Below are positions 35,401-45,552 of a stretch of DNA of 64,000 nt, piece by piece; the first letter of the stretch is position 1; every line of letters begins with the position of its first letter. The DNA lies in the NCBI GenBank assembly GCA_037954325.1, contig JBBMNZ010000030.1, forward strand, positions 795,001 through 859,000, in the 5' to 3' direction. Made by a program: the position numbers and the translations under genes. The notes beneath the pieces were generated by a model that made no database searches, was not told where the DNA came from, and was given only the letters and a program-made list of their open reading frames with translations. The stretch is from Fistularia commersonii. Taxonomy: Eukaryota > Chordata > Actinopteri > Syngnathiformes > Fistulariidae.

Positions 35401-36937
35401 CAAAAGACTCGGACGGTGATTTACAGCAGACGGTAAAGTTAGTGAGTACACGTGTGCTTTTACTTTAGTACACTTTACTTTAGTACACGCGTGCTAAGTG
35501 CTTTTGTCAAGTAGTGCTTGAGCCACTGGAATCAAGTCAATACGGTTATAAGTTAAAGTATCCAAAATTGTAAAAATGCTATTTCATTCAAAACAGTTTG
35601 AATGAAGTAGCATGTGTCTGGACTGCAGAGAAACAAACCTGTTGTTTCTTTCTAGTTTATTTGTATAATGACTAGAATAATCTAATCAACAGCAGAGAAG
35701 ACACAAGTTTATTTTACAATTGATGTTTGCGGTCTACGGAAATGAATCTAACATAGTTGTAGTGTTTTAGTCGTGGAAACACCCGGGTGACGCTTCGACG
35801 TCAGTTTAACGAAGGATAGCTGTTGTTAGCCACGGCCACGCGAGTCTGCAATACAACCAACTGTTCCTGCTCCACTCCAGGTAAAAAAAACAAACAGAAT
35901 TCATTACTTCCTGAACCACACCCACATCATTCCCAGCAACCCCAAAAGCTCACCGAAAACAAGCAGCGACAGAAACACCGACATTTATGACTCTCGTATC
36001 AATAAAGAAAGCACCGGCTCCTCTGGTGATTGACAGTGACGGCAAATTTAAGATATTAAAACAGGGTATTTGCAGTATTTATTCCCAAACTAATTCATTT
36101 GGACACATCCAAGATTTATATGCCAGCCATGCCAGAGCCTGCTTGGGAAAATGAGCTAATTTCACCGGTAATTTATCAGGATTATGATCACATTTTAATC
36201 AGAAGTTGAATCCTTCAAATGAATTAAAATGAATTTAAGGAAAGTATTCCAAATATTATCTTCTTCATGGATCAGTTTTGTCAGACATTTTATTTTAAGG
36301 CTATTATTTAATCTTTCAAAACGTGCAGCCTCAGGGCGCCACTGGCCCATTTATCTGTGACATTTATCAGTTACCATATCAGTTACCTGTGACAGTTACC
36401 ATTTATCTGTGACAGGTTGCGTTCTTTAAGTGGGAATAATACCGACTCATTTTAATTCATTTTTAGTCGTGATACTTTTGAAAAGGTTTCTATACACTTG
36501 ACCGCTTTATCAACCTCATGTTTATTGGATAAAAATATGGTTGTAACATTTGCGAGTTGGGATCTGAATTCTCTTCCTAATGCCGTTATGCCATTAAATA
36601 ATCCTTTTTTGATATGTTTAGCTATAATTTGAGTGACATAAATAAAAAATAAAGGCAGCTGTCCTGTCCAAAGTCTGCTGGACCGATGGCAGCTGGCATC
36701 TTGGATGTGTCAGATCCAACTGAACTGAGGAAGAAATGGAAAATATGTGTGTTGGAAGTAATATTTTGGTCCCGGTCGGGTTCCCGCTTCATTCTCTGCT
36801 TCCCCACAATGTGACGTTCATTTGTGTCCCACAATCCCCAGCACCTGCGGACCGAGACCCAGACGCTTTGAGGAAGAAGAGAAGACTCTCGATTTGTTTG
36901 TGGCGTTAAATCCCCGACCCTGAGATTCCTCCACCAG
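35401..36937. other. AT-rich spacer between OSCP1 and ZC3H12A
   Basis: No recognisable exon on either strand. Human order places MRPS15 and CSF3R after OSCP1, and neither is visible. Any non-coding or N-terminal exon of ZC3H12A would have to be here, but I could not identify one. Confidence 0.55.
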
Positions 36938-36963
36938 ATGGATGGTCCCTCCGCCTTTTCCAG

Positions 36964-39723
36964 ATGAAGGCGGGCGGGTGCCGCCCCCCCCCGGAGGACC
37001 CGGCCCCCCACCTGGAATTCTTCCACAAGTTGGGCTACTCCACGGCGCAGGTCCACGACGTCCTGCTCAAGTTCGGCCCCGAAACGGACACCGACAAGCT
37101 CCTCGGGGAGCTGATCAGGACGGGGCCCGGCAGCGAGCCCCCGCGGGGACCCGTCGCCGCCGTGTCGGCCCCGCCGCCGCCGGGCGGGTCTCGGCCCGCC
37201 ACCCCCGAGTCGCCCGTCACATCTCCGAGCGGGGAGGAGCTGCGCGAGGAGGACGGCGCTCTGAGGCCAATCGTGATAGACGGCAGCAACGTGGCGATGA
37301 GGTGAGGATCCGGGAGGTCCCGCAGACCTGGGTTGTCAGGATGCGCCCGGGACCGGAGGTTCAAAAGTCCTTACCGAGCGTGGAGGCTTCCTCACCATGC
37401 GGCCGGGCACGCCCGTGCACGTACACCGTGTACTCTGAGCTCCAGTATGCAAATCCCTCGCTACCTTCAGAGGACTCGCATCAGTAAGAACTGGCCCGGC
37501 TGCATTTTGTCCTCGCCAAGCGTCTTCTTTCATGACGCTGCCAGCGAGCTGTGCAAGCCTACCGGTGGAGAGATCTTTCTAGTGCTGGAAATGAATGTCA
37601 AAGTGTGGATTTACATTCACTCACCCATTCATTTTCCAATTTCATCCATTCATTCATCATTTTACATTACATTGCATTTGGCAGACGCTTTTATCCAAAG
37701 CGACTTACAATGGAGGACATAGAGACTGCAAATACACTTGCAAATACAAGATGCACAGGAAATATACAGAGCAGTAAGTTTGGGTTAGTGAGTTTTTTTT
37801 TTGTTTTTTTTTTTGACAAAGACGTACACAAACGCACACACACACACACTGCATAGCCTAACTGAAAGAGAAAAGTTTTGACCTGTTTCTTGAAGGTTGA
37901 GAGAGATGATGCTAGTCTTGTTGCTTCCGGAAGTTTGTTCCACCACTGAGGTAGTAGAACTGAGAACGGTTTTGCCTGAGATCGCTTCGAGCGAGCAGAA
38001 GGTCCTGCTAGTAGGTTTGTATTAGAGGAACGCAGCTCTCTGCCGGGAACATGAGGTCTTATCATTTGGTTCAGATATGCTGGACCTGTTCCTGAAGTGG
38101 TTTTGAAGGCCAGGGTCAGGACCTTGTGCTTGATCCTGGCAGCTACTGGTTTTATTCATTATGCATTGATTTTCTAATTTAACCATCCATTGGCTCATTC
38201 ATTCATCCATTCATTCCTTTCCCAAGTCCGTTCATCCACTCGTCCTGTCATCCATCCATCCAGCCACGGGAACAAGGAGGTCTTCTCCTGCCGGGGCATC
38301 CAGCTGGCGGTGAACTTCTTCCTGCAGCGAGGCCACTCTAAGATCACGGTGTTCGTGCCGTCGTGGAGGAAGGAGCAGCCTCGGCCCGACGTTCCCATCG
38401 CAGGTCGGCCTTTACCTTCTGTGATCGTTTCAACGGACGGTTCATCTCTCCGACCGGCTTTGGAGACCCGGCATTGTCCAGACGCGTGAACGATCGGATG
38501 TCTCGGTGCGATTCTCCAGACCAGCGGATCCTGCGAGAGCTGGAGAAGAAGAAGCTGCTGGTGTTCACGCCGTCCAGACGCGTCGGGGGAAAGCGGGTGG
38601 TCTGCAACGATGACATCTTCATCGTCCAGCTGGCCTACGAATCCGACGGGATCGTGGTGTCCAACGACATGTACCGCGACCTCCAGCTGAGCCGGCCCGA
38701 GTGGAAGCGCTTCATCGAGGAGAGGCTCCTGATGTTCTCCTTCGCCGACGACAAGTGGGTGAAACCGCCGCAGGCCCGGCCCGCTCCTCTTCCGGACCGA
38801 CCTGGATGTTCTGCCGCAGGTTCATGCCTCCTGAGGACCCTCTGGGTCGCCACGGCCCCACCCTGGAGAACTTCCTGAGGAGATGCCCGAAGAGCCCGCG
38901 GAGGCAGCCGTGCCCTTACGGTAGGAGAAGAATCCTCACGCTCTGTCGGGCGCCGGTCTTCATACCTCCTCCCTAATCCTCAGGGAAAAAATGCACCTTC
39001 GGCCTCAAGTGCAGGTTCCTTCACCCCGAACGGGAGAAGGGTCCGGCTCGGAGGCAGGCGTCCCCCGGCCGCACCCAGAGCCTCCTGGTGGAGGACCTGG
39101 CCAGGAAGCTGACCCTGGGCCGGGAGAAGGACCTCCGGGCTGAAAGCGCCGCTCAGACCAAGGCGGCTCCTCCGGGCAGAAGGAGCTCGTCCAGGAAGGA
39201 GAAGGTCGGTTCCGGGTCCCCGCAGAAGCCCAAGGAGCCGGACTCGGGGTTCTGGTCCGAGGAGGGTCAACCTCTGAGCCTCTCGCCGTCCGGTGGCTGC
39301 CAGCAGAGCTTTAACTCTCACCCCTGGCCCGCGGGCGCCGCCCACAACCTTCTTCTCACCTCCGCCGTCAGCTCCTACCCGGGCGCCGCCCACAACCTTC
39401 TTCTCACCTCCGCCGTCAGCTCCTACCCGGGCGCCGCCCACAACCTTCTTCTCACCTCCGGCGTCACCTCCTACCCGGGTACAGGCCGCACCTTCATCCA
39501 GCCCGCCGGCGCCGCCCACCAGGCCCGATATCGGTCCGAACCCCCGCCAGGATGGCCCGAACCCCACGCCGGCGGCAAGGAGAAAGAGGCACTGAGGAAG
39601 AAGCTGAAGGCCATCTTCAACGGCCAGCTGGTGGACGCCGCCATGGAGAGGCGCCCCCACGAGACCGACCCCCAGGTCCTGGCCGAGGAGATCCTGATGC
39701 TGCGGAGTCAGAACCGCAGGTGA
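36964..39723 (+). CDS. zc3h12a: Endoribonuclease ZC3H12A (Regnase-1 / MCPIP1)
   Basis: This is a cytoplasmic RNase that degrades stem-loop-containing inflammatory mRNAs. Five exons were read: 36964-37301, 38264-38403, 38520-38754, 38820-38920 and 38984-39723, with matched phases, giving 517 residues (human 599). A UBA-like N-terminal region (about 16-51, HLEFFHKLGYSTAQVHDVLL) is followed by the NYN/PIN nuclease domain. Asp106 in VIDGSNVAM corresponds to human Asp141, and Asp190-Asp191 lie in VVCNDDIF. The core VFVPSWRKEQPRPDVPIADQ and LVFTPSRRVGGKRVV blocks are intact. A CCCH finger (C269-X5-C275-X5-C281-X3-H285) follows. A Pro/Ser linker carries three 16-residue tandem repeats (389-436), and the protein ends in the conserved C-terminal helix (VDAAMERRPHETDPQVLAEE). 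ATG 36964 directly follows a good acceptor (TTTTCCAG), so an upstream coding exon remains possible. The exon 2 donor GTCGGC is weak. Neighbours favour ZC3H12A over the B, C and D paralogues. Confidence 0.93.
37640..38140 (-). mobile_element. Non-LTR LINE fragment in ZC3H12A intron 1
   Basis: On the minus strand a C-terminal LINE ORF2 tail can be read (LRSSNTNLLAGPSARSKRSQ, then FSVLLPQWWNKLPEATR and LSTFKKQVKTFLF). It ends in the common fish phrase GGCAGACGCTTTTATCCAAA (plus strand, about 37680). It is inserted antisense to ZC3H12A. Confidence 0.7.
39334..39477 (+). repeat. zc3h12a: Three tandem 48-bp in-frame repeats inside ZC3H12A
   Basis: Units at 39334-39381, 39382-39429 and 39430-39477 each encode GAAHNLLLTSAVSSYP or a close variant (GAAHNLLLTSGVTSYP). 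The first two copies are identical at nucleotide level over nearly the full unit, implying recent duplication. Confidence 0.95.
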
Positions 39724-40031
39724 CGCCGGAGAACCGCCGCCTTTGGGCAAAGAACGTATGAGGTTCGGTCGCAGCCGCCCCGCCCGCAACAACCTCACCG
39801 TCACCTCTGGACCGCAACGACCCGTTGCCGCGGCGTGGTTGTCACGGTGATGGTTCCCCAATATTTGGTCGGTTCAGAGGCGGCCCCAGTGGCCAGTGTA
39901 GTACGAGGCGTCTGTCCAGCGTCCCGGTTAGACTTTGGACAGAGTTGGAACGGAGCTTCGGTCCACATGGAAGAATCACTGACAGTCCAGCGGCAGGAGA
40001 CCTCATCAAGCAGCAACCATGTGACTGAATG

Positions 40032-40037
40032 AATAAA
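40032..40037 (+). promoter_or_regulatory. zc3h12a: Candidate poly(A) signal of ZC3H12A
   Basis: AATAAA about 310 nt after the ZC3H12A stop, just before the microsatellite block starting at about 40085. Confidence 0.6.
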
Positions 40038-40083
40038 GAGGTATTTAAACTGATAGTCTCCTGCTCGGTCTTTGCAGGGATGG

Positions 40084-40084
<1 letters not shown>

Positions 40085-40122
<38 letters not shown>

Positions 40123-40237
40123 GTGTCTGTGTGCATGCCTATGTTTCTGTCATTTTGTGTGTGTTTGTGTCTTTCTATGTGTGTGTGTGTATTTGTGTAT
40201 TCTGTGACTTTCTCTCCACCTGTCATTCAGGCTTTGT

Positions 40238-40275
<38 letters not shown>

Positions 40276-40419
40276 TTTCTGTAATTCGTTGTGTGTGTGT
40301 ATAGAGGAAATCAGTGAACTAAGTGTCTCTACCTGTCATTCAGGCTTTGTTATTTGTGTGTTTGTGTGTGTGAACTGATTGCACTAAGCGTCTCTGTACC
40401 TGTCACTCAGCTTCAGTCA

Positions 40420-40485
<66 letters not shown>

Positions 40486-40679
40486 TTTGTGTGAACTCAG
40501 TGTACTAAACACCTCTACACCCATCATTAATCTTCTGTCTTGTGTGTGTGTGTGTGTGTGTGTGTGTGGACTCAATGTTCTGTGCATCTCTTGAGTCATG
40601 TCTGCACAAGTCATCTTGAAAAGGCTCCATGGAAAATCCAATGTCAGAACCAGTGATGATGCCTGATCTTTAGTCTCTC

Positions 40680-40723
<44 letters not shown>

Positions 40724-40765
40724 GCACGCACGCACTCACTCACACACACACACACACACACACAA
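40085..40765. repeat. Microsatellite block between ZC3H12A and SMIM13
   Basis: TG tracts at about 40086-40121, 40239-40274, 40424-40481 and 40540-40568, and CA tracts at 40683-40720 and 40740-40764, with CGCA units at 40718-40733. Spacers repeat phrases such as CTACCTGTCATTCAGGCTTT (about 40330), so a larger unit of about 100-120 bp carrying the TG run seems to have duplicated. Confidence 0.9.
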
Positions 40766-41449
40766 GGAACCTGCTGTTTAGATATGTGAAGAAGAAGAAG
40801 AAGCTCCTTGCGTTTTGCTCAGTTTGAAAATGGTGGGATTTCCTCTCCGTCCCGCTGACATCGTGTTGTTGTTGAGCGTCAAACAGCGTTTGGTCCAGAG
40901 TGCAGAAACTCCTTGGTGTTTCCAGGCACATGCTCAGGATGCCTTCATGAGTCATGTCTGCGCTGCCGCCGCCGCCGCACAATATGCAAATCCCCGGCCG
41001 GCTGTTTGAAAAGGTGAGGGCGACCTCAGGAATGTGAGCTAAACCTGCCGCTCAACGTCAGGACGACAGCAAACGCCCCACCTTGACAACGTTAACGCCC
41101 TTTGTTCCATGAAGACGACCCGAGGCCGCGCTGCTTCTGGGTTCAGCCGGTGACCCGTGAAGAGTCGGGGGAGCGACGCCACCTGCTGCTCGGATGGAGG
41201 ACAGCTGTGGGAGAAGACGGGGTCATCGCTGAGGAAGAGGAGGTCACACACAGTTCGTTTTTAGTTTACTCCACTGTTTTCAAGGTCATTTCCAGTTTAT
41301 TTTAACTGCTAGTGGTCATTTAGAGGAAATAAGTGCAAGTAAATATTTTAACTCAAGGTCCAAAATAAGTAGAACGCAAAAAAAAAACAAACATCCGACT
41401 TAAATAAACCACATCACCCGGAGGTCTGGGAGTGAATCGACGTGTGAAT
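40766..41449. other. Spacer upstream of SMIM13
   Basis: No exon recognised; includes a short GCC tract near 40962-40978 and unique sequence. The junction of the two conserved gene blocks lies here or in the preceding microsatellites. Confidence 0.5.
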
Positions 41450-41839
41450 AAACTACAATTCCCAGAAGTCCGGCGAACTCCGCGCATGCGCAGACGGCGT
41501 GTTTCTTGACGTTGATCGCGTCCTAACCCAGTTGGCGCAGCGGCTCCACGGCCGGCGAGTCCCGGTTCTGGCGATGCGACGAGACCCGGGGGGGATCTAA
41601 CCCGCGCCCCCTGCGTGTGTTCGGTGTTTCTGAGTCCGAGGGGGCGGCCGGTAGATCCGGAGGAAACCCGTTCCAGCCCCGACGGACCACCAGACGCCTA
41701 GCTAGCCGCACGCTAGCCGCTAGCAACCGAGCCGGCGGGTGAGAGTGCGATGCGCCGCCGTCCGGGCTCCCCGTCCCGGCGTGTCGACTGACCGAGCCGA
41801 GCCGAACCGAAACCGGCGGAGAGCCGAGGAACCTCCAAG
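41450..41839 (+). promoter_or_regulatory. smim13: SMIM13 CpG promoter with ZNF143-like and NRF1-like sites
   Basis: ACTACAATTCCCAGAAG at 41452-41468 matches the ZNF143/Staf core. GCGCATGCGC at 41482-41491 is an NRF1 palindrome 13 bp downstream. CpG density stays high to the start codon at 41840. Confidence 0.65.
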
Positions 41840-42736
41840 ATGTGGCAGAGTGTGGGTCTCACCCTGCTGGTCATCGTGTCCACGCTGCTGTGCGCCCTGA
41901 GCTTCATGCTGTTCGGTGAGTCCTCCGGTCCGAGAAGGGCTGCCCGGTGGTCGGCCTCGGATTCACCTCCGACCCGCGGTTGGGTTTCAAACCCTCTGCA
42001 GAAAAGTCACTCGGGTTATATTTCAGTTAGGCTGCCATTTATAGCGTGTGTGTGTGTGTGTTGTCCTTCACCTACTTCGCAAAACCCTGAAAAGGTACCG
42101 ACTAACTCCTGGACCCTCCTACCAAGAACCCAGCAGGGGAACCGACTACTTCCTGGGCCAGCCTTTGTTTGGGATCTCCAGCTTTTCTTGTGTTATCAAT
42201 GTTTCCAGCTCTCACTGATTCCTGCTACCAAGCCAGCAGGATACAGTGAGGTTCTCAATTAAATGCTGAATGAAGAAAGCGGCGATCCCCGCTCAGTGTG
42301 GGCGGCCTTCTGCCTCGACCGGTCGGCCCAAAACGGAAGGAGAGGGAAGAAGAGTGCGATATTCGAAGGCGCGAAGCACCAGAGATCTAACACTACGGCT
42401 TCCGTAGCTCTGACAGCTACGCGCTAACGGCTGACATGATGTTCAACAGGAGCCGCGACGTCCCGAAGCGACAGCGCTGTCGTTCGGGTTTTCGCGGCAG
42501 GATGTGGAGCCGTAGTTAGTAAAGCCTTTCTCTGCCCCTCTCCAGGGTGGTACGTTGTCTGGCAGCTCTTCCTGTCCAAGTTCAAGTTCCTGCGCGAGCT
42601 GGTAGGCGACGCCTCCACGCCGCAGGCCGAGACCACGCCGTCCGAGGTCAAGGACGACAGAGCCGCCAGCGTCCCGGCGAGGAACCGGCCTCGGACGGCG
42701 CGCCAAAGGGTCTCCTTCCCGGACAGCGCCTCCTAG
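41840..42736 (+). CDS. smim13: Small integral membrane protein 13
   Basis: SMIM13 is a single-pass membrane protein of unknown function, conserved in vertebrates. Exons 41840-41915 and 42546-42736 (TAG at 42734) join GT-AG in phase and give 88 residues (human 91). The N-terminus MWQSVGLTLLVIVSTLLCAL begins the membrane span (about residues 5-32). It is followed by the invariant WYVVWQLFLSKFKFLRELVG and a disordered tail with a conserved ARQRVSFPD-type basic motif. NEDD9 is convergent downstream, the same arrangement as human 6p24. Confidence 0.95.
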
Positions 42737-43308
42737 ATGACCCCCACCCACCCCTGTGTGCGCCGAGATGTTCCTCACACACACACTGACACCCCCCCCT
42801 CCTGGTCCTGGAGCTTCTCACCACAAACTGACTTTTCCAACTGACGTCTATTTACTTTAAACACTGACAAAGTGCAATGGAAGGAATATTAATGTTGTCA
42901 TTTCCTACTTTATGACATTTAATGTCCATTATAACCCATGAGGGAGGAGGAGGACGGAGATGAAGGGAAGACGAAAAATCACCGAACTCCACTCCAGTTG
43001 TTATTTTTCTTTCTCGTCCCTCCCCCTCCGGTCCTTCCTTGAGTCAGGGGAAGTGGGCGGAGCTTCGACGGCGCCGTCGCCATCGCTAGCCGGCGTCCTG
43101 GAGCAGCAGGGGAAGCGTGTGTGCACGCCGCTGCTCGTGCCTCTGATTAGACCAGTGCCTGTGTAGATGGTCGGTCACGTGACCTCTTCTCTGTAGCGTG
43201 CGCTCCTTTGGTTTTCTACCAGGAGCTGAACCCAATCTGCCTGTCAGTCAACATTTAGGTACCACTTTCCCCTTTCAGGCCCGCCGTCCCAGACCTTCTG
43301 CTGCTTCC

Positions 43309-43314
43309 AATAAA
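43309..43314 (+). promoter_or_regulatory. smim13: Candidate poly(A) signal of SMIM13
   Basis: AATAAA about 575 nt after the SMIM13 stop codon. Confidence 0.5.
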
Positions 43315-43329
43315 CACAGACTTCCACAC

Positions 43330-44511
43330 GGATCCACGGCAGGTGTCTGTTTGTGTGTGAGATCTGATCTTTGCGTCCACCTGGAGTGGATCTCCTCCCT
43401 CACATGAGGAGATCCTGCAGGATCAAGATGTCTGCAGGGTGTGTGTTCACAAATGTCCACCAGGGAGCAGCAACACACAGCGCGGTTAGAATGTCAACAA
43501 GCTCACTCAAAAGACCAATTCGCATAAATGCACATTACTGCTTATTTCATTCAGGAATCTTGGTTAAGAATCACAAAGAGTTCTTTATTTAAAAATCATA
43601 ATTTATAACATTTAAATCCAAGGGCGCTGCCATTGTTTCACTTGGGCAATACATGCTTGGTTGATGGCCTGTACAGGTTGCTCGTGTTGATTATGGCTTT
43701 CTGCTAGCATTAACTTTGGTCTAAATGCTAATAATGCAACATTTTGTTGCTTTTGGGTGCCATTTCCAGTCCAAGAGAAGCAAAGGGACTGATGCTAAGC
43801 TACATAGCTTTCCAAGGGACAACTTCCTTGAGATTTCGTCCGTTTTCTCGCTGCTTCTCTCCGGATGTTTTGACATATTTAGCCAAGCTAAGCTAAGCTA
43901 AGCTGCTGAAAGAGCTCACGGCTGCTGGTAGTTTTAAACGGACGCTAAAGCCAAACGCCGCGTCTACAGTCGTCTTTGACCAGCAGACAAAAGGTCCTCA
44001 GGAAACGAGCGACCCCCGCTGGAAGAAACGCCACGGGCTGGAGACGCCGGATGTTCTCCTGAGAAGACGTCAGAAGGAACATCTGAGGAGGAAAGAGCAG
44101 CACCATCAGGGAGGAAGCCGACGGCGGACGAGTCACCCGGTCCGTCAGCGCGGTGAACATCGGATGACAAAAAGTGGAGCTCCTTCAACAGACACCATTA
44201 GCTTAGCAACGGCGACTTCTGTCAGCTCTTGCCTCTTCACGTCTTTCTTCATCTTCAATCAGAAGCTCATCTGGACTTCTGCCTCCAGCGTTCTCCTCCT
44301 CGCTCCTCCTCTCTCGGGTTGCAGAGATGACGTTTTTGCCCCGCGGGGTAAAAGCAACGGGTTCGAGCCAAAGGTCAACTTCGTAACATCACTACCCAGA
44401 CAGCGTTGGCACGTACACAGCAATGTTTTTTTTTGTTGTTTTTTTTTACAATTTTATACAAACTAAGATATGTTGAAAGATTTTATTGTTTTTATGTAGC
44501 TGCTTATAATA
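43330..44511. other. Spacer downstream of SMIM13
   Basis: No gene recognised. A short tandem (AAGCTAAGCTAAGCTAAGCT) lies at about 43883-43905, and A/T-rich sequence follows after 44420. Confidence 0.6.
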
Positions 44512-44802
44512 TACAGGACTGTCTCAGAAAATTAGAATATTGTGATAAAGTTCTTTATCTTCTGTAATGCAGTTACAAAAACAAAAATGTCATACATTCT
44601 GGAATCATTACAAATCAACTGAAATATTGCAAGCCTTTTATTATTTTAAGATAGCTGATTATGGCTTACATCTTAAGAAAACTCAAAAATTCTATCTCAA
44701 AATATTAGAATATCATGAAAAAGTAATTTTTGTTTTTCTAATTGCATTACAGAAGATAAAGAACTTTATCACAATATTCTAATTTTCTGAGACAGCCCTG
44801 TA
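44512..44802. mobile_element. Palindromic MITE, copy 2 (both ends intact)
   Basis: It begins TACAGGACTGTCTCAGAAAA and ends with its complement (TTTTCTGAGACAGCCCTGTA). The inverted repeats continue inward (TTAGAATATTGTGATAAAGT and ACTTTATCACAATATTCTAA) and nearly meet at the centre. It is the same family as 19613-19892 and has no transposase. Confidence 0.88.
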
Positions 44803-45291
44803 TACACATATAGAGACATACCACTATTCTAACGTGTAACTATTCACCCTCTCATTCAAACCATGAAAGGTTATTAGTCAACACTTTGTATGAAGGAGTG
44901 AATGAACGCTTTCATTGTTGCAGATGATGAATGTATAAAAAATAGCAACATGTTTTCTCTGAAGGACCGACGTTCAGACGTGTGGCTGCTGCAGCTGCAG
45001 TTCGCCTTGTGACCACAAGGGGGCGCTGTTGCGCCGCTGCACAGGTCTGGCTCTCCCCGCTGCTCCTGACCACCTTTGAAAACACGCTTATCGATTACCG
45101 ACCGGATATTTTTAAGTCTTCTATTTATCTTCGACCTTCAGCAGAGTTCCCTCCACTTCCTGCTGCAGCTCGCCAGCCTGTCTTCTTCTTATCTTCCCCG
45201 CCTCTGAGAATCTCAAAGCTGAAAACACGCAGGATGTGTGAAACAACAACTGCTCACACTCCATCTGAGGTGTCTGCATGTATGTATGCAT

Positions 45292-45333
<42 letters not shown>

Positions 45334-45497
45334 TTAGTAACAGTTTATTGGCCTGCTGGAGGAGGAGATGCTGGAGGAGGAGCTGCTAGAGGAGTTGCTC
45401 CGCACACGCTGTAATTTCAGAGCCTGCAAATACTTTTCAGGAAATGATTGTGGTGAACCACGGAAATGACATAGCCTCTGCTTCTGCTTCTCCAGAG

Positions 45498-45552
<55 letters not shown>

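Noticed and set aside
40417..40761. His/Thr- and Cys/Val-rich frames over dinucleotide repeats
   Set aside because: Produced by (CA)n/(TG)n runs here and at many other places; no start context or conserved end.
41520..41600. tRNA-like text (TTGGCGCAGCGGCTC) near the SMIM13 promoter
   Set aside because: An A-box-like phrase is present, but no B-box (GGTTCGANNCC) at the right distance and no cloverleaf could be drawn.
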